Assembly (NCBI GenBank): GCA_900617975.1 | Contig: UZAE01001203.1 | Location: 1-14,578, forward strand | DNA from: Rodentolepis nana | Lineage: Eukaryota; Platyhelminthes; Cestoda; Cyclophyllidea; Hymenolepididae | DNA length: 14,578 nucleotides | Direction of reading: 5' to 3' | Shown: one piece after another, positions 6,631-14,578 of the stretch | How the letters are laid out: every line of letters begins with the position of its first letter | Numbering within the stretch: position 1 is the first letter of the stretch | The notes under the pieces: model-generated | Told to the model about the DNA's origin: nothing | Seen by the model: the letters and a program-made list of their open reading frames with translations, nothing else | Databases searched by the model: none | Program-made: the position numbers and the translations under genes

Positions 6631-9600
6631 GTAGGATATATTTTTCGCCTTCCACTTTTGCATTTTTTTAAGGTCAGAGTCTCGTAGATGCCCTTGATAT
6701 AAACCATGCAAAACGGATTCTGCAATTGGAGAATAATAAAAATGATTTTCTTTCAATACTATTTCTCAAGCACGGAGCCGAGGCGATGAAAAAGAACGAT
6801 ATATACTTAACACTTTACGATTACACAAAAGCCGTTTTTCATGCTGCTACTAATATACAGCTCGCTCTGGCTCTTGCTCACAGAGCTGAACAGCTTTTTT
6901 CTTTGGGATTAATTAGTGAAGCAAAGCATGACTCAAAAAGAGCACTTAAGGTGAGTATTACGTTCAAGTAAAAACTCCCACTTTGTCATATAACTTTACG
7001 GCTCCCTTTGAAGTATCGGAAAGACCTGGTGCCCACTGTGTATTTTTAAATTACAGCTGAATCAGACCCAAGGAGGGATAAGACAGAAGCACAGCTTCGC
7101 CATAACTATTTATGGGTTAATAAATTTTCCTTGAGAAATTATTGAATAAGGATTAATTCACTGTCTGATCCAATTTAGTTCTATGAAGCATGATTTAGAT
7201 AGGTCTTCAAGCAATAACATCTTAAGGAGAAGTAGCTGTGGACGTGGAGGCATGCATATCTTGGTATACTAGTCCCAGTTATGCACTTTCTGTGTCTGCA
7301 TTAATCGATATACTAACGCTTACCTTTCGTAATGGCTAGCATCACCTTCTACTACTTTGCTGTTCCACCGTACTTCGCAGCTTTCATTACCCTTCCACAC
7401 CCCCCAGACTAGCATTATCCTAAATATTTTTGACCTTTATAGTCATGTTGCGCTACTGCTTTCTCCTAGGAGGTAAAGTCCAACACTTTACTATTGACGG
7501 TCTTGCACGAAATCATAGTGGCACATATCTTGTCACTATGCTCATTACACAATTAGTTACTGCTTCTGTTATTTCATCAATAGGACGTAAATATTTATTT
7601 ATTTTAAATGCAGGCATTTTGGTAGTTACCATTAGCCTTTTAGCTGACTTCTGACTTCACAGAGGGGAGGAACATCATAGTGAGAAGAATTCGAGAGGAG
7701 GGAAAGCAAAGTGAATCACAGATGTAAAGGGACAGTTGGGCACAAATGCAGAGAAAAGGTAAGATGAGTACTGTTGAAGTGGTCGAATGAGTGGGGTCAT
7801 GGTAGTTTGAAGTCAGAAGTCAATCGATAAATTGACTTCTTTTGCCGTATGATTATACGATGCCAAGAATGCACCACGTGGAGATAAGTTTATCGCGCAC
7901 CCCAGGACGTGAATATCAAATCTCTCAATTTCGCTAACTGACCATATTTTTTAGCCTTCTACCATCATGTCAATTTCTTGCAATTTTTTGCAATGTTAAT
8001 TGATGTGGTTATACATCCACTTAACTAGTTATGTTCTGATTCATTGAATCAGATTTGGTGGATTCTGCATCTTGTGTATACCATATCAAAATAATATTCC
8101 TCTTGTGCTATTGAATCCTAAATATAAGATATGTTATTTTGTATTTACTTTAAAGAAGAGATTTATAAGCAACTGCTTTTGCTTTAGAATCTGGAGCTGA
8201 AAACTGACAAAGCAAAGATTAGACTCATCTTGGGAAAATGCTACGTGTATTTACATAAAGGTCTAAAGGCAAAGTGCCAATTCAGGAGAGTCATTAGACT
8301 ATTAGAAAACTGCGAAAAGCCAAATGAAATAGAACTGAAGGAATCAGCTATGTTAGAAATGACGAAATGTAGAAAAAGGTCAAAAAGATCGGAGACAGAA
8401 CCCTCGTTTACCTGTCATCGGCCCAAATTGTTCAAAGTCAAACACCCTGAGAGAAATTTACAAGTAAAGCATTCAATGACACCATCTCTTTGGACAACAG
8501 TAGCAGCGAGAGATCTGAAGGCTGGTAAGCCACTTGAATGCTCATTTATCGAAACTACAGTCAGATAGTGATCAAGTGAAATGTACGGTCATGGGAAATT
8601 TTCCATATAATGGATATTAAAAGTGGAGTATCTTTAACGATTTAATCTGAAATCAAAGAACATATCCGCTTTAGGTTTTCTTTTTAGGCAGAGGAAGTCG
8701 AATAAATACGTTTGGGAACCGATTCAAATATTTTGAATGCAGTTAGTCAACGTTCATGGAAGAACGTTGCGCTGCTTAATTACGTCAAAGCTAAGTAATC
8801 TGTATTGTGATAGTCAAAAAACTGTTACAGCCAGTTTAAGGGAAAGAGGGATGGGGAGGAATTGGATGGGTTTCGTTAGCGACCTAATTTGTATAGGATT
8901 TTAATGCAGACAATTGGCTGGAGGAGGTGCCCCATGTATTCTTGGCGCCTCATCTATAATTATGTTTAATAGTCGTAGATTCTCTAACACTGGCAGGCTC
9001 TTCTTGGGCTTAGAGGGGGGGGGGATTTGCAGGGCTTGGTTTTGTTGGAGAGATGGTCTAAAGAATGGAGATGGTAGGAATATTGCATCATTTGCCCCTA
9101 ACCCGTCTGTCATCTTGAATAATAGCGACATATGACAATGTCCTCTGACCTAGCCAATGGTCGCACCGAACTCTCTCTTCAGCTTCCTTACTAATTTACT
9201 TTGCGCACAGTCGGGTAAGTAAGCATTTTCCAGCAAGGCTACTTACCTACTTTTAACTGTCTCGGGGCTTACAATGTAAATGCACTGCTGCTTTTTTATC
9301 TTTGAAATATATTAGTACTCTTTTATCGAAGTGGCACATAGCGCACTATTTTATTGTTTGAAATAAAATCTCCAAATAGCTGTGACCAATATATATATAT
9401 ATATTTTCCCATCCTCTTATAAATTGAGCATAAGTTGCCATAGCAACCACAATTGAGGCCATTTTAGTACGGTGAAGCCAACCTAGATAGCATCAGTGTC
9501 TGCTTATCGTTGATTTATTAAATAATACATCTTATTGATAAGCTTAATAATTCAAATATTTCTCAATCCAGGTGAAATTCTGGCTGTAGTAAAACCATAT

Positions 9601-12600
9601 TCAGGTCCTCTGTCTGCAAATTTGACCAAATACTGTTTTGTTTGCCTCAGGAGGTGCCACAGTCTTATTCCTTGCAAGAATTGTGCCAACGTAAGTTTAA
9701 TTATGGGTCGTATATATAGTTAGTTTCATAATAGAATACCTTTGATATTTTTTTGTGCCGCACTCGTTTTTCTGAGTTTGGGAAGTGCCGTTGCATCATG
9801 TTGGCCTTTTGGTAGACTACTGATTATGTGAGGAGGTAACCTAGGCCAAACTTGCCCAGACGTTCAGTCCATTTTCGATCAATCTCCCTAAATTTTATGA
9901 TAAACAATCGTCAATTAGGATTTTATTTAACTTTAGCAGATTAGGTCCGATTTATTTATAGGGTCCAGGCATTAAATACCAATCAATTACCTCAAAACGA
10001 CTAAAACCAACCCATGTCTGCGATCCATCAAATTTCTGGATGTATGCAAGTTCGTTTTTAGACTAGTATTTTCAAATGGCCCAATGGGCTTTAATTCATG
10101 CCAACAGATAACTGAAATCAGTCGAAAAAGAAATTCTCCTACTTTTATTAGCATTTAATGGAATTTATTAGAAGGACATCGTTTCATTACTGCTATAACC
10201 AATCAAGCACTGAGGAATTGAAAGTAGACTATATAGGCTGAATACTTTGCAGTTCAATAATGAAGCACATGCCATCTTACCAACTCATGTGAGCATACGT
10301 TGACTAATGAGGATGTGCGACACTAGATATAGCCCATTACAGTTCTTCCTGAGATGAAGGTAACCATCACAATCTTACCTTCACCCTATTTCGTCCCTTC
10401 CTCACACCAGTAAATCATTTCTTACTCCGTGCCTCCAACTCTTGCTTTATTACTCCCTAGGTCGGCTTCTGCAGCGACAAGTGTGCCAAGAAAGCAAGGA
10501 AGAATAGAATGAACGGAGACCACTGTTTCAGACGACATAAATATGATTGCAATGGAGTACTTCCTTTGATATTTAATTGCCTTAATAAAAGCCAACCGTC
10601 ATATTTTTGCAGGAGCTTGTCACACACAGTCTTCAATTGCATTGCAAATACCAACCCCCGTCGTCTACTCGAATATATAACCGCAACTGGAAAGTATAAG
10701 GTGAATACGAATGTATTTTTTAATAAAGGAACACAACTTGATATCGCAAAGTGTATGATTGTTAGTTATGCGAACACTTAACAAATTTTATTGTCTTTTT
10801 TTTACAAATTTCTTCAAGAATGGAAAATCGCATGCCGCATTTTATGGAATTAATGAAACCCGAACTGCTGAACAGAATCTATGGCGTTCGTCGGATTACG
10901 CCTCCATTGCGTGGTTACACCCTGGCACCGACAACTGGAAGAAAGCGAAGGGGCGGTATGGATCAATGCTTTTCGATTTCACCATCGCGTCAATCTTCCT
11001 CACCTACTGTCTCTACGTATGCTACTTATTAACTTGTCAAAGTTCTCTATTTCATAGAACCACTAAACCCATTTCGTTAATTCGTTGCGCTACAAGATTT
11101 GAGTTTCCTATTTCCTCTTGGATGCCCCATAGTATTGGACTTCTAACCGTGAAATCTTTGGTGGCTATGTTCGAAGGGGGTGCTTTTGTACTCAGGAACA
11201 AGATGGAGTTTCTGGAACATACCTTTGTCCTAGATGTGAGACAGTAAAATTTCAACGAAGTGGACATCAATGTCTTGAATTTGGCCACAACCTATCCAGA
11301 TATCAATCTCACTTTCTAAAATTACATTGCTGTTTTGGTAAAGTGGTCTTAATAGTTCTGTATGAAGTCACATTATAGTTATGTACAGGAAAATACGAAG
11401 ATGTATAGAAGGTGCGAACGAGACCATTGTAGCAGTAAAATTTCAACTGGTGGGGGCAGTGGACCAGTTTTATTTCATAACCGACAGGCTTCTTTATGAA
11501 CTATAATGACATATGTCCATATAATCAGATCTAGTCAACGCGATCACTGATTCACGCTACGTGCTGGTACGCACTTCAAGTTTCATAGTCTACTCTAATT
11601 GATGATGGTAATCATGCTATATATTACATATTCTGTTTATATAATTATTCGCCACATATAAATATTGGCTGCTACTTTATTTAAAAGTATAAATAACAGC
11701 TAAAGTGTATCCTCTCCAAGAAATTAAGATTATCAATAATAGGTTCAGTGAGGGAAGTTTAAAAAGGAGATAAGGAAGGTCAGCAAAGGACCCAGAATGG
11801 TTTATAATAATGAAGTGCAAGAGGGAAAGTAAGCAGTCACCTTATCATATGGTTTTCTTCCTTATAAATTGGTAGTATGCTGTAATTGGTGATAACTTGG
11901 GCCCTGACTACTTATGGGTCCACTGTAGGCTCACTTCTACCTGCGTGGTAGCACGTACTGACAAGAGGCATTTCTTGCTTAGTATGCGTCCACTTCATCA
12001 GTAACAAACCGGTTGGTGGCTTGCAAAATAAGGGTCCCTTCATCTAATTGAGAGTTTGAAGTTAGTCCATTACCGGATCGATGACAATTTTATCTCAACT
12101 GTAACGCATTCGATATAAAGAACAAAACAACAGAAGAGCCCAGAAAGAACAGTTGGAAAGACAACTTAGGCAATAATTAGAAAAGGAGTTGATTAGTCAT
12201 ACTTAATTCTTCCTGCCTAAAAGGAATTTCATTCTGTGGTCTGACCCTGAGAGTCCTGATATCAAAACAGAAAGCAGAGTTTATTTTTTGGATGCGAACT
12301 GTCCCTTCTTTGCCAGTGTGAGCTTTCGCCATGTTTGTCGGTGTTCCATCTCTACTCATTGGTACTTTCTAACTCATCTGCACAGTTAATTGATCAGATT
12401 AATAAAATCTATTAATCGACATCACAATTCATGGCTTTTATGCTGACTTGATTTAATTTTAGATTGGTGGCTACCCAATGGACTGGTATGCTTCGAGAAA
12501 TGTTTACCCAACCAACCATTTACCATCTCAACCTCCAGCGATTTGGATTGCAGCATGTTTTCTCTACCATTTTCAAGCCACAGCTATCAATTCATTCAGA

Positions 12601-13281
12601 GTCAACGATTTCATTTATTGGGACGATTCTAAAATGCGTGAATACCTTACTTGCAGTATTTATCCACCAATATCTCTTATCAACCACTCCTGCTACCCGT
12701 CAGCTGATTACTATTTTACAACTGATGGAGCCCTGGTTCTTATGTTAACTAGAAGTTTGGAAAAAGGAAGGGAAATTACAATTACTTATAGTGGGACATA
12801 TTTCGAAGAAGATACTCAAAGCCGCAGAAAGTTTCTTAAAACTAGTTTCTTTTTTAAATGTATGTGCGAGGCCTGTCAAGATGAATGGAATGAGGACAAT
12901 CCTCAGGAGTTGATTAGGTGTTCTGGCTGTCATTTCGAATCTGGGCTAACTACAACCCATTGCCCAATATGTAAATCAAGTCTTCCCATACTTGAAGGTC
13001 AAAGGGTTATTACTAATTCTCAGGCATTGGCAGAGGAGATGATCTACGAAACATGGAACAATAAAATACAAAAACGCTTTGCATTCTTAAATGACAAGGC
13101 TAACTCACTTCTTGCACCTCCCAGTAAAACTATATCTCTACTAACAAATGCCTTTCTTGATAAAATGGAGGAAAAGATGGCCATGTGGACTGAAGAGCCG
13201 TGGCATTTAAATTTTTTCGCTTTCACGGGATTTGGAAAGTCGATGTTTTCAGTAAAAGACAGATGGGATTTACTAGCTTAA
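6441..13281 (+). CDS. SMYD4: SMYD4-like SET and MYND domain protein, probable lysine methyltransferase
   Basis: Seven exons (6441-6630, 6673-6950, 8188-8524, 9572-9690, 10461-10700, 10819-11016, 12463-13281) join through GT-AG introns into 2181 nt, 726 residues; human SMYD4 is about 800. Order seen: helical TPR-like region (about 75-210), first SET half ending VAARDLKAGEIL (261-272), MYND finger with ligands C290, C293, C303, C306, C312, C316, H334 and C338, linker, then second SET half with NHSC at 528-531, the EITITY tyrosine at 563 and post-SET C587, C589, C592. An extra CxxC...CxxC follows (607-624). The TPR region before the SET domain marks SMYD4 rather than SMYD1-3 or SMYD5. Family role: protein-lysine methylation, linked to muscle and heart development. 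The usual glycine motif for SAM in the first SET half is not visible. The start is the first in-frame ATG after a stop at 6414; an upstream exon remains possible. Confidence 0.9.
6673..6950 (+). CDS. SMYD4: SMYD4-like exon 2 (TPR-like region)
   Basis: Completes the Gly codon and reads GQSLVDALDINHAKRILQLE onwards. It contains FLKHGAEAMKKNDIYLTLYD and ALALAHRAEQLFSLGLISEA, the helix pairs expected for the SMYD4 TPR repeats. Ends AAG before GTGAGT, phase 0. Confidence 0.87.
7595..7903 (-). mobile_element. Short non-autonomous non-LTR retroelement, copy 3, in SMYD4 intron 2
   Basis: 309-bp element on the minus strand, 5' end at 7903. It is flanked by a 13-bp target-site duplication with one mismatch (AGGACGTAAATAT 7582-7594, AGGACGTGAATAT 7904-7916). 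About the first 80 nt are identical to copy 2. The inverted arms lie at 7645-7659 and 7808-7822, and the 3' tail is AAAATAAATAAA. It is antisense to its host gene. Confidence 0.88.
7825..7903 (-). ncRNA. HDV-like self-cleaving ribozyme fold, copy 3
   Basis: 79 nt with the same sequence and pairings as copy 2: GGGGTGC with GCATTCT (P1), CGATAAA with TTTATCG (P2, the 3' strand at 7831-7825), CGTAT/ATACG P4 with loop AATC. The predicted cut is at 7903/7904, the edge of the target-site duplication. Confidence 0.7.
8188..8524 (+). CDS. SMYD4: SMYD4-like exon 3 (TPR end, first SET half)
   Basis: Starts NLELKTDKAKIRLILGKCYV, a TPR-like helix pair, then a basic linker CRKRSKRSE and KHSMTPSLWTTVAARDLKAG. 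Ends GCTG before GTAAGCC, splitting a Gly codon (phase 1). The GxG-type residues usual before the VA.RD segment are absent. Confidence 0.87.
8525..9571 (+). other. SMYD4-like intron 3
   Basis: 1047-nt GT-AG intron, acceptor TCTCAATCCAG. It holds a locally G-rich stretch (about 8840-9130) with a run of 10 G at 9015-9024 and an AT dinucleotide run near 9389-9404. No gene is seen. Confidence 0.8.
9572..9690 (+). CDS. SMYD4: SMYD4-like exon 4 (first half of MYND finger)
   Basis: Completes the split Gly and reads EILAVVKPYSGPLSANLTK then YCFVCLRRCHSLIPCKNCAN. Gives MYND zinc ligands C290, C293, C303 and C306. Ends AAC before donor GTAAGT, phase 0. Confidence 0.92.
9691..10460 (+). other. SMYD4-like intron 4
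   Basis: 770-nt GT-AG intron splitting the MYND finger, acceptor TTACTCCCTAG. Nothing else is recognised inside. Confidence 0.8.
10461..10700 (+). CDS. SMYD4: SMYD4-like exon 5 (second half of MYND finger)
   Basis: Reads VGFCSDKCAKKARKNRMNGD then HCFRRHKYDCNG, supplying C312, C316, H334 and C338. A Cys-containing helical linker follows (SLSHTVFNCIAN). Ends TATAAG before GTGAAT, phase 0. Confidence 0.9.
10819..11016 (+). CDS. SMYD4: SMYD4-like exon 6 (linker between MYND and SET)
   Basis: After acceptor TTTCTTCAAG (118-nt intron 10701-10818) reads NGKSHAAFYGINETRTAEQN and later FDFTIASIFLTYCLY, ending before donor GTATGC, phase 0. The DYASIAWLHPGTDNW stretch fits the family's Y.S...L..H block before the SET core. 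Confidence 0.82.
11017..12462 (+). other. SMYD4-like intron 6
   Basis: 1446-nt GT-AG intron, the largest in the window, acceptor TTTAATTTTAG. No coding homology was found inside, and exon 6 joins exon 7 in phase as the family predicts. It contains a weak 18-bp inverted pair at 11557-11574 and 11941-11958. Confidence 0.75.
12463..13281 (+). CDS. SMYD4: SMYD4-like exon 7 (SET core, post-SET, C-terminus)
   Basis: 272 codons and a stop. Starts IGGYPMDWYASRNVYP, then PPISLINHSCYPSADYYF (SET NHSC signature, with Ser where PN is usual), LEKGREITITYSGTYF and the post-SET CMCEACQ. A CSGC...CPIC pair and a short helical tail follow. The protein ends earlier than vertebrate SMYD4, which carries a longer C-terminal helical domain. 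Confidence 0.92.
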   Translation: MGGYPMDWYASRNVYPTNHLPSQPPAIWIAACFLYHFQATAINSFRVNDFIYWDDSKMREYLTCSIYPPISLINHSCYPSADYYFTTDGALVLMLTRSLEKGREITITYSGTYFEEDTQSRRKFLKTSFFFKCMCEACQDEWNEDNPQELIRCSGCHFESGLTTTHCPICKSSLPILEGQRVITNSQALAEEMIYETWNNKIQKRFAFLNDKANSLLAPPSKTISLLTNAFLDKMEEKMAMWTEEPWHLNFFAFTGFGKSMFSVKDRWDLLA

Positions 13282-14194
13282 ATGAACGGAAACTGTTGAT
13301 TTTCCCCCGGAAGAAATGATTTTTTGTTAGGGATTTTGAATAATGCTCGTGATTTAATTGTAAAAATTTCAACTGATAATGTGCCGTTATAATCTAATAT
13401 TCTTTAAAAAAATTGTCTTTTCCTGATTGCTGTGATGAAAATTTGCATGGATTGTAAAACTATTTTCATCATCGTCCTCTTTCGGCGCATGGAGTTTTAT
13501 AATCCTAGAAAATTCGGTCTGTGTCCTACAGTAATTGAGGTTTTTAGGTTTACTCTGAATCGAGAAAGCAAGCGATAAGACAGAACGTAAGTACTAAACG
13601 ACACGTTATTAGTCCTAATGCAGATATAAATAACGTTGTCCAAATATTATTGGCATTAGAAAAACGTATCAACCCTGGAGAGGTGTTAACCTTGTGCGCT
13701 AAAATTTCAACTAAATTCCTGTAAAATGATCCCTGCAGAAAAGTATGAAATACGGTATACATTAAGTTTGTTAAGATAAATATCGATCCAGATCTATCCC
13801 AATCCTAAAGGAGGGTAGTGAGTAATTTTTTTAAAAGTATTGTAGGTTCAAACAACCAGACAAGTGTTTGGGTTATGTGTGGATGTACGTCCATCGTTGT
13901 ATTCGCAGAATAATATCGATATTGGTGCTACGTAGCGTAGAATGTCTCATTTTGTTTCTGGGTTACTTGATGAGAACGCAGCGTGATTACTGCGATATGG
14001 AGTTGGGGTTTTTGGGCTATTTTCTGAAGAATCAAGCGTAACTAGGGAAAATGAATGTTATTACGTTCATATCATATGGAATTAAATTGGCACGGCCATA
14101 AACCAGAGGATAATAATGAAAATAGCTCGATGGAAACAGAATTGCACGAGGAAATAGACGACTTGCTTGAAAACTGACGTTATTGAGATGTTTA
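13282..14194. other. Downstream of the SMYD4-like gene, nothing recognised
   Basis: AT-rich DNA holding the SMYD4 3' UTR. No canonical AATAAA close to the stop was found, and no coding region is supported. The motif AAAATTTCAACT occurs here twice (about 13364 and 13702). Confidence 0.5.
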
Positions 14195-14267
14195 GAGGTG
14201 CGTGATAGACTTACCTCAACGTAGTGCACCCTGGACAACGTATCTTCGTACGGCAAAAAAGTCTATC
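14195..14267 (+). ncRNA. HDV-like self-cleaving ribozyme fold at the LINE 5' end
   Basis: P1: GAGGTGC 14195-14201 with GCACCCT 14226-14232, one A-C mismatch at the second pair. P2: GATAGAC 14204-14210 with GTCTATC 14261-14267, a perfect 7 bp. P3: TTAC 14211-14214 with GTAG 14221-14224; L3 is CTCAAC. P4: CGTAT 14239-14243 with GTACG 14248-14252, loop CTTC. Candidate catalytic C14254 in GGCAAAAAA. The mismatch in P1 and the altered L3 may have weakened this copy. Confidence 0.72.
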
Positions 14268-14297
14268 ACTCGGCATTTGATTTGACTTCTATTTGTT

Positions 14298-14578
14298 ATG
14301 ATTAGCTTGAAACTAGGCTATAGGAGAAATCGCCCTCGTCAGGGCGAATCACAACGTCTTCAGATCCTCCAGTGGAATGGTGGAGGGATGTCACAGGACA
14401 AAAAGATCCAAGTCCAGAAAATCCTACAAACCTATGATGTAAATATTTTCACAATTATGGAAGCAAACCTTTCGGATGACAAATTGAAATACTACCAATT
14501 CCCAGGTTACACCCTGTACAATACCGGCAAGTTGCAAGTGAAATTCTGACTGGAGTAACAGAAGGCCTCACATTACAT
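14298..14578 (+). pseudogene. LINE ORF, N-terminal APE-type endonuclease domain, frameshifted
   Basis: From ATG 14298 the frame reads 83 codons to a stop at 14547-14549. LQILQWNGGGMSQ carries the endonuclease motif I Asn (N27) and VNIFTIMEANL the catalytic Glu (E55). The domain then continues in another frame: from about 14534, ASEILTGVTEGLTLH, as expected after this point in related elements. So the copy has a shift or small deletion near 14528-14537. The APE endonuclease nicks target DNA for target-primed reverse transcription. The rest, including the reverse transcriptase, is outside the window. Confidence 0.82.

Larger units (their letters stand above)
6951..8187 (+). other. SMYD4-like intron 2, hosting a retroelement copy
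   Basis: 1237-nt GT-AG intron, donor GTGAGT and acceptor TTGCTTTAG. It contains the minus-strand retroelement copy at 7595-7903 with its target-site duplication. No other feature is seen in the remaining sequence. Confidence 0.8.
14195..14578 (+). mobile_element. 5' end of a non-LTR retrotransposon (LINE), cut by window edge
   Basis: Begins GAGGTGCGTGATAGAC and follows the head of the short elements for about 95 bp, then diverges into a coding region with an APE-type endonuclease N-terminus. The 5' UTR is only 103 bp. It is probably the autonomous partner of the short elements. The family is CR1/Jockey/RTE-like; the clade cannot be decided without the reverse transcriptase. Confidence 0.82.

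Noticed and set aside
7430..7654. 74-codon frame on + in SMYD4 intron 2
   Set aside because: It runs into the antisense retroelement copy 3 and has no family resemblance.
4015..7903. Copies 2 and 3 as terminal inverted repeats of one large DNA transposon (opposite orientation, about 3.3 kb apart)
   Set aside because: Each copy has its own different target-site duplication and a 3' tail, so they are independent retroposition events.
8901..9135. Overlapping open frames on both strands in SMYD4 intron 3
   Set aside because: Mirror frames in a locally GC-richer stretch with a G run; no domain on either strand.
12177..12359. 60-codon frame on - in SMYD4 intron 6
   Set aside because: Short, no homology recognised, no splice or start context.

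Overview
Eukaryotic, AT-rich nuclear DNA carrying the 5' part of one intron-split gene, one complete intron-split gene and several non-LTR retroelement copies. The first introns of both genes are tiny (35, 38, 39 and 42 nt) while later ones reach 1.4 kb. That 5' micro-intron pattern is well known from parasitic flatworms, above all schistosome-type trematodes, so a flatworm is the best guess. No species is claimed.

Layout. (1) 1-2831, minus strand: the first seven coding exons of RIC1, the WD40-containing subunit of the Ric1-Rgp1 exchange factor for Rab6; the gene runs off the left edge. (2) 2832-6440: intergenic, with one 325-bp retroelement copy. (3) 6441-13281, plus strand: a complete SMYD4-like gene in seven exons, coding for 726 residues (TPR-like region, MYND zinc finger, SET domain, post-SET cysteines). 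(4) 13282-14194: nothing recognised. (5) 14195-14578: the 5' end of a non-LTR retrotransposon (LINE) with an APE-type endonuclease frame, broken near 14535 and cut by the window edge.

The most interesting content is the retroelement family. Three short copies (179-507, 4015-4339, and 7595-7903 on the minus strand), each flanked by a 12-13-bp target-site duplication, begin with the same ~100-bp head as the LINE at 14195. In all four copies the first 72-79 nt can be folded by hand into the nested double pseudoknot of an HDV-like self-cleaving ribozyme (P1, P2, P3, P4, a GG near L3 for P1.1, and a cytosine in J4/2). The predicted cleavage site falls exactly on the junction between target-site duplication and element. 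The two subfamilies use different but self-complementary P2 strands. The short element therefore looks like a non-autonomous partner of the LINE, retaining its ribozyme. It also carries GAAGTC/GACTTC inverted repeats that could compete with P2. Both genic copies are antisense to their host gene.

RIC1 and SMYD4 are transcribed divergently from about 3.6 kb of shared upstream DNA; nothing visible links their functions.
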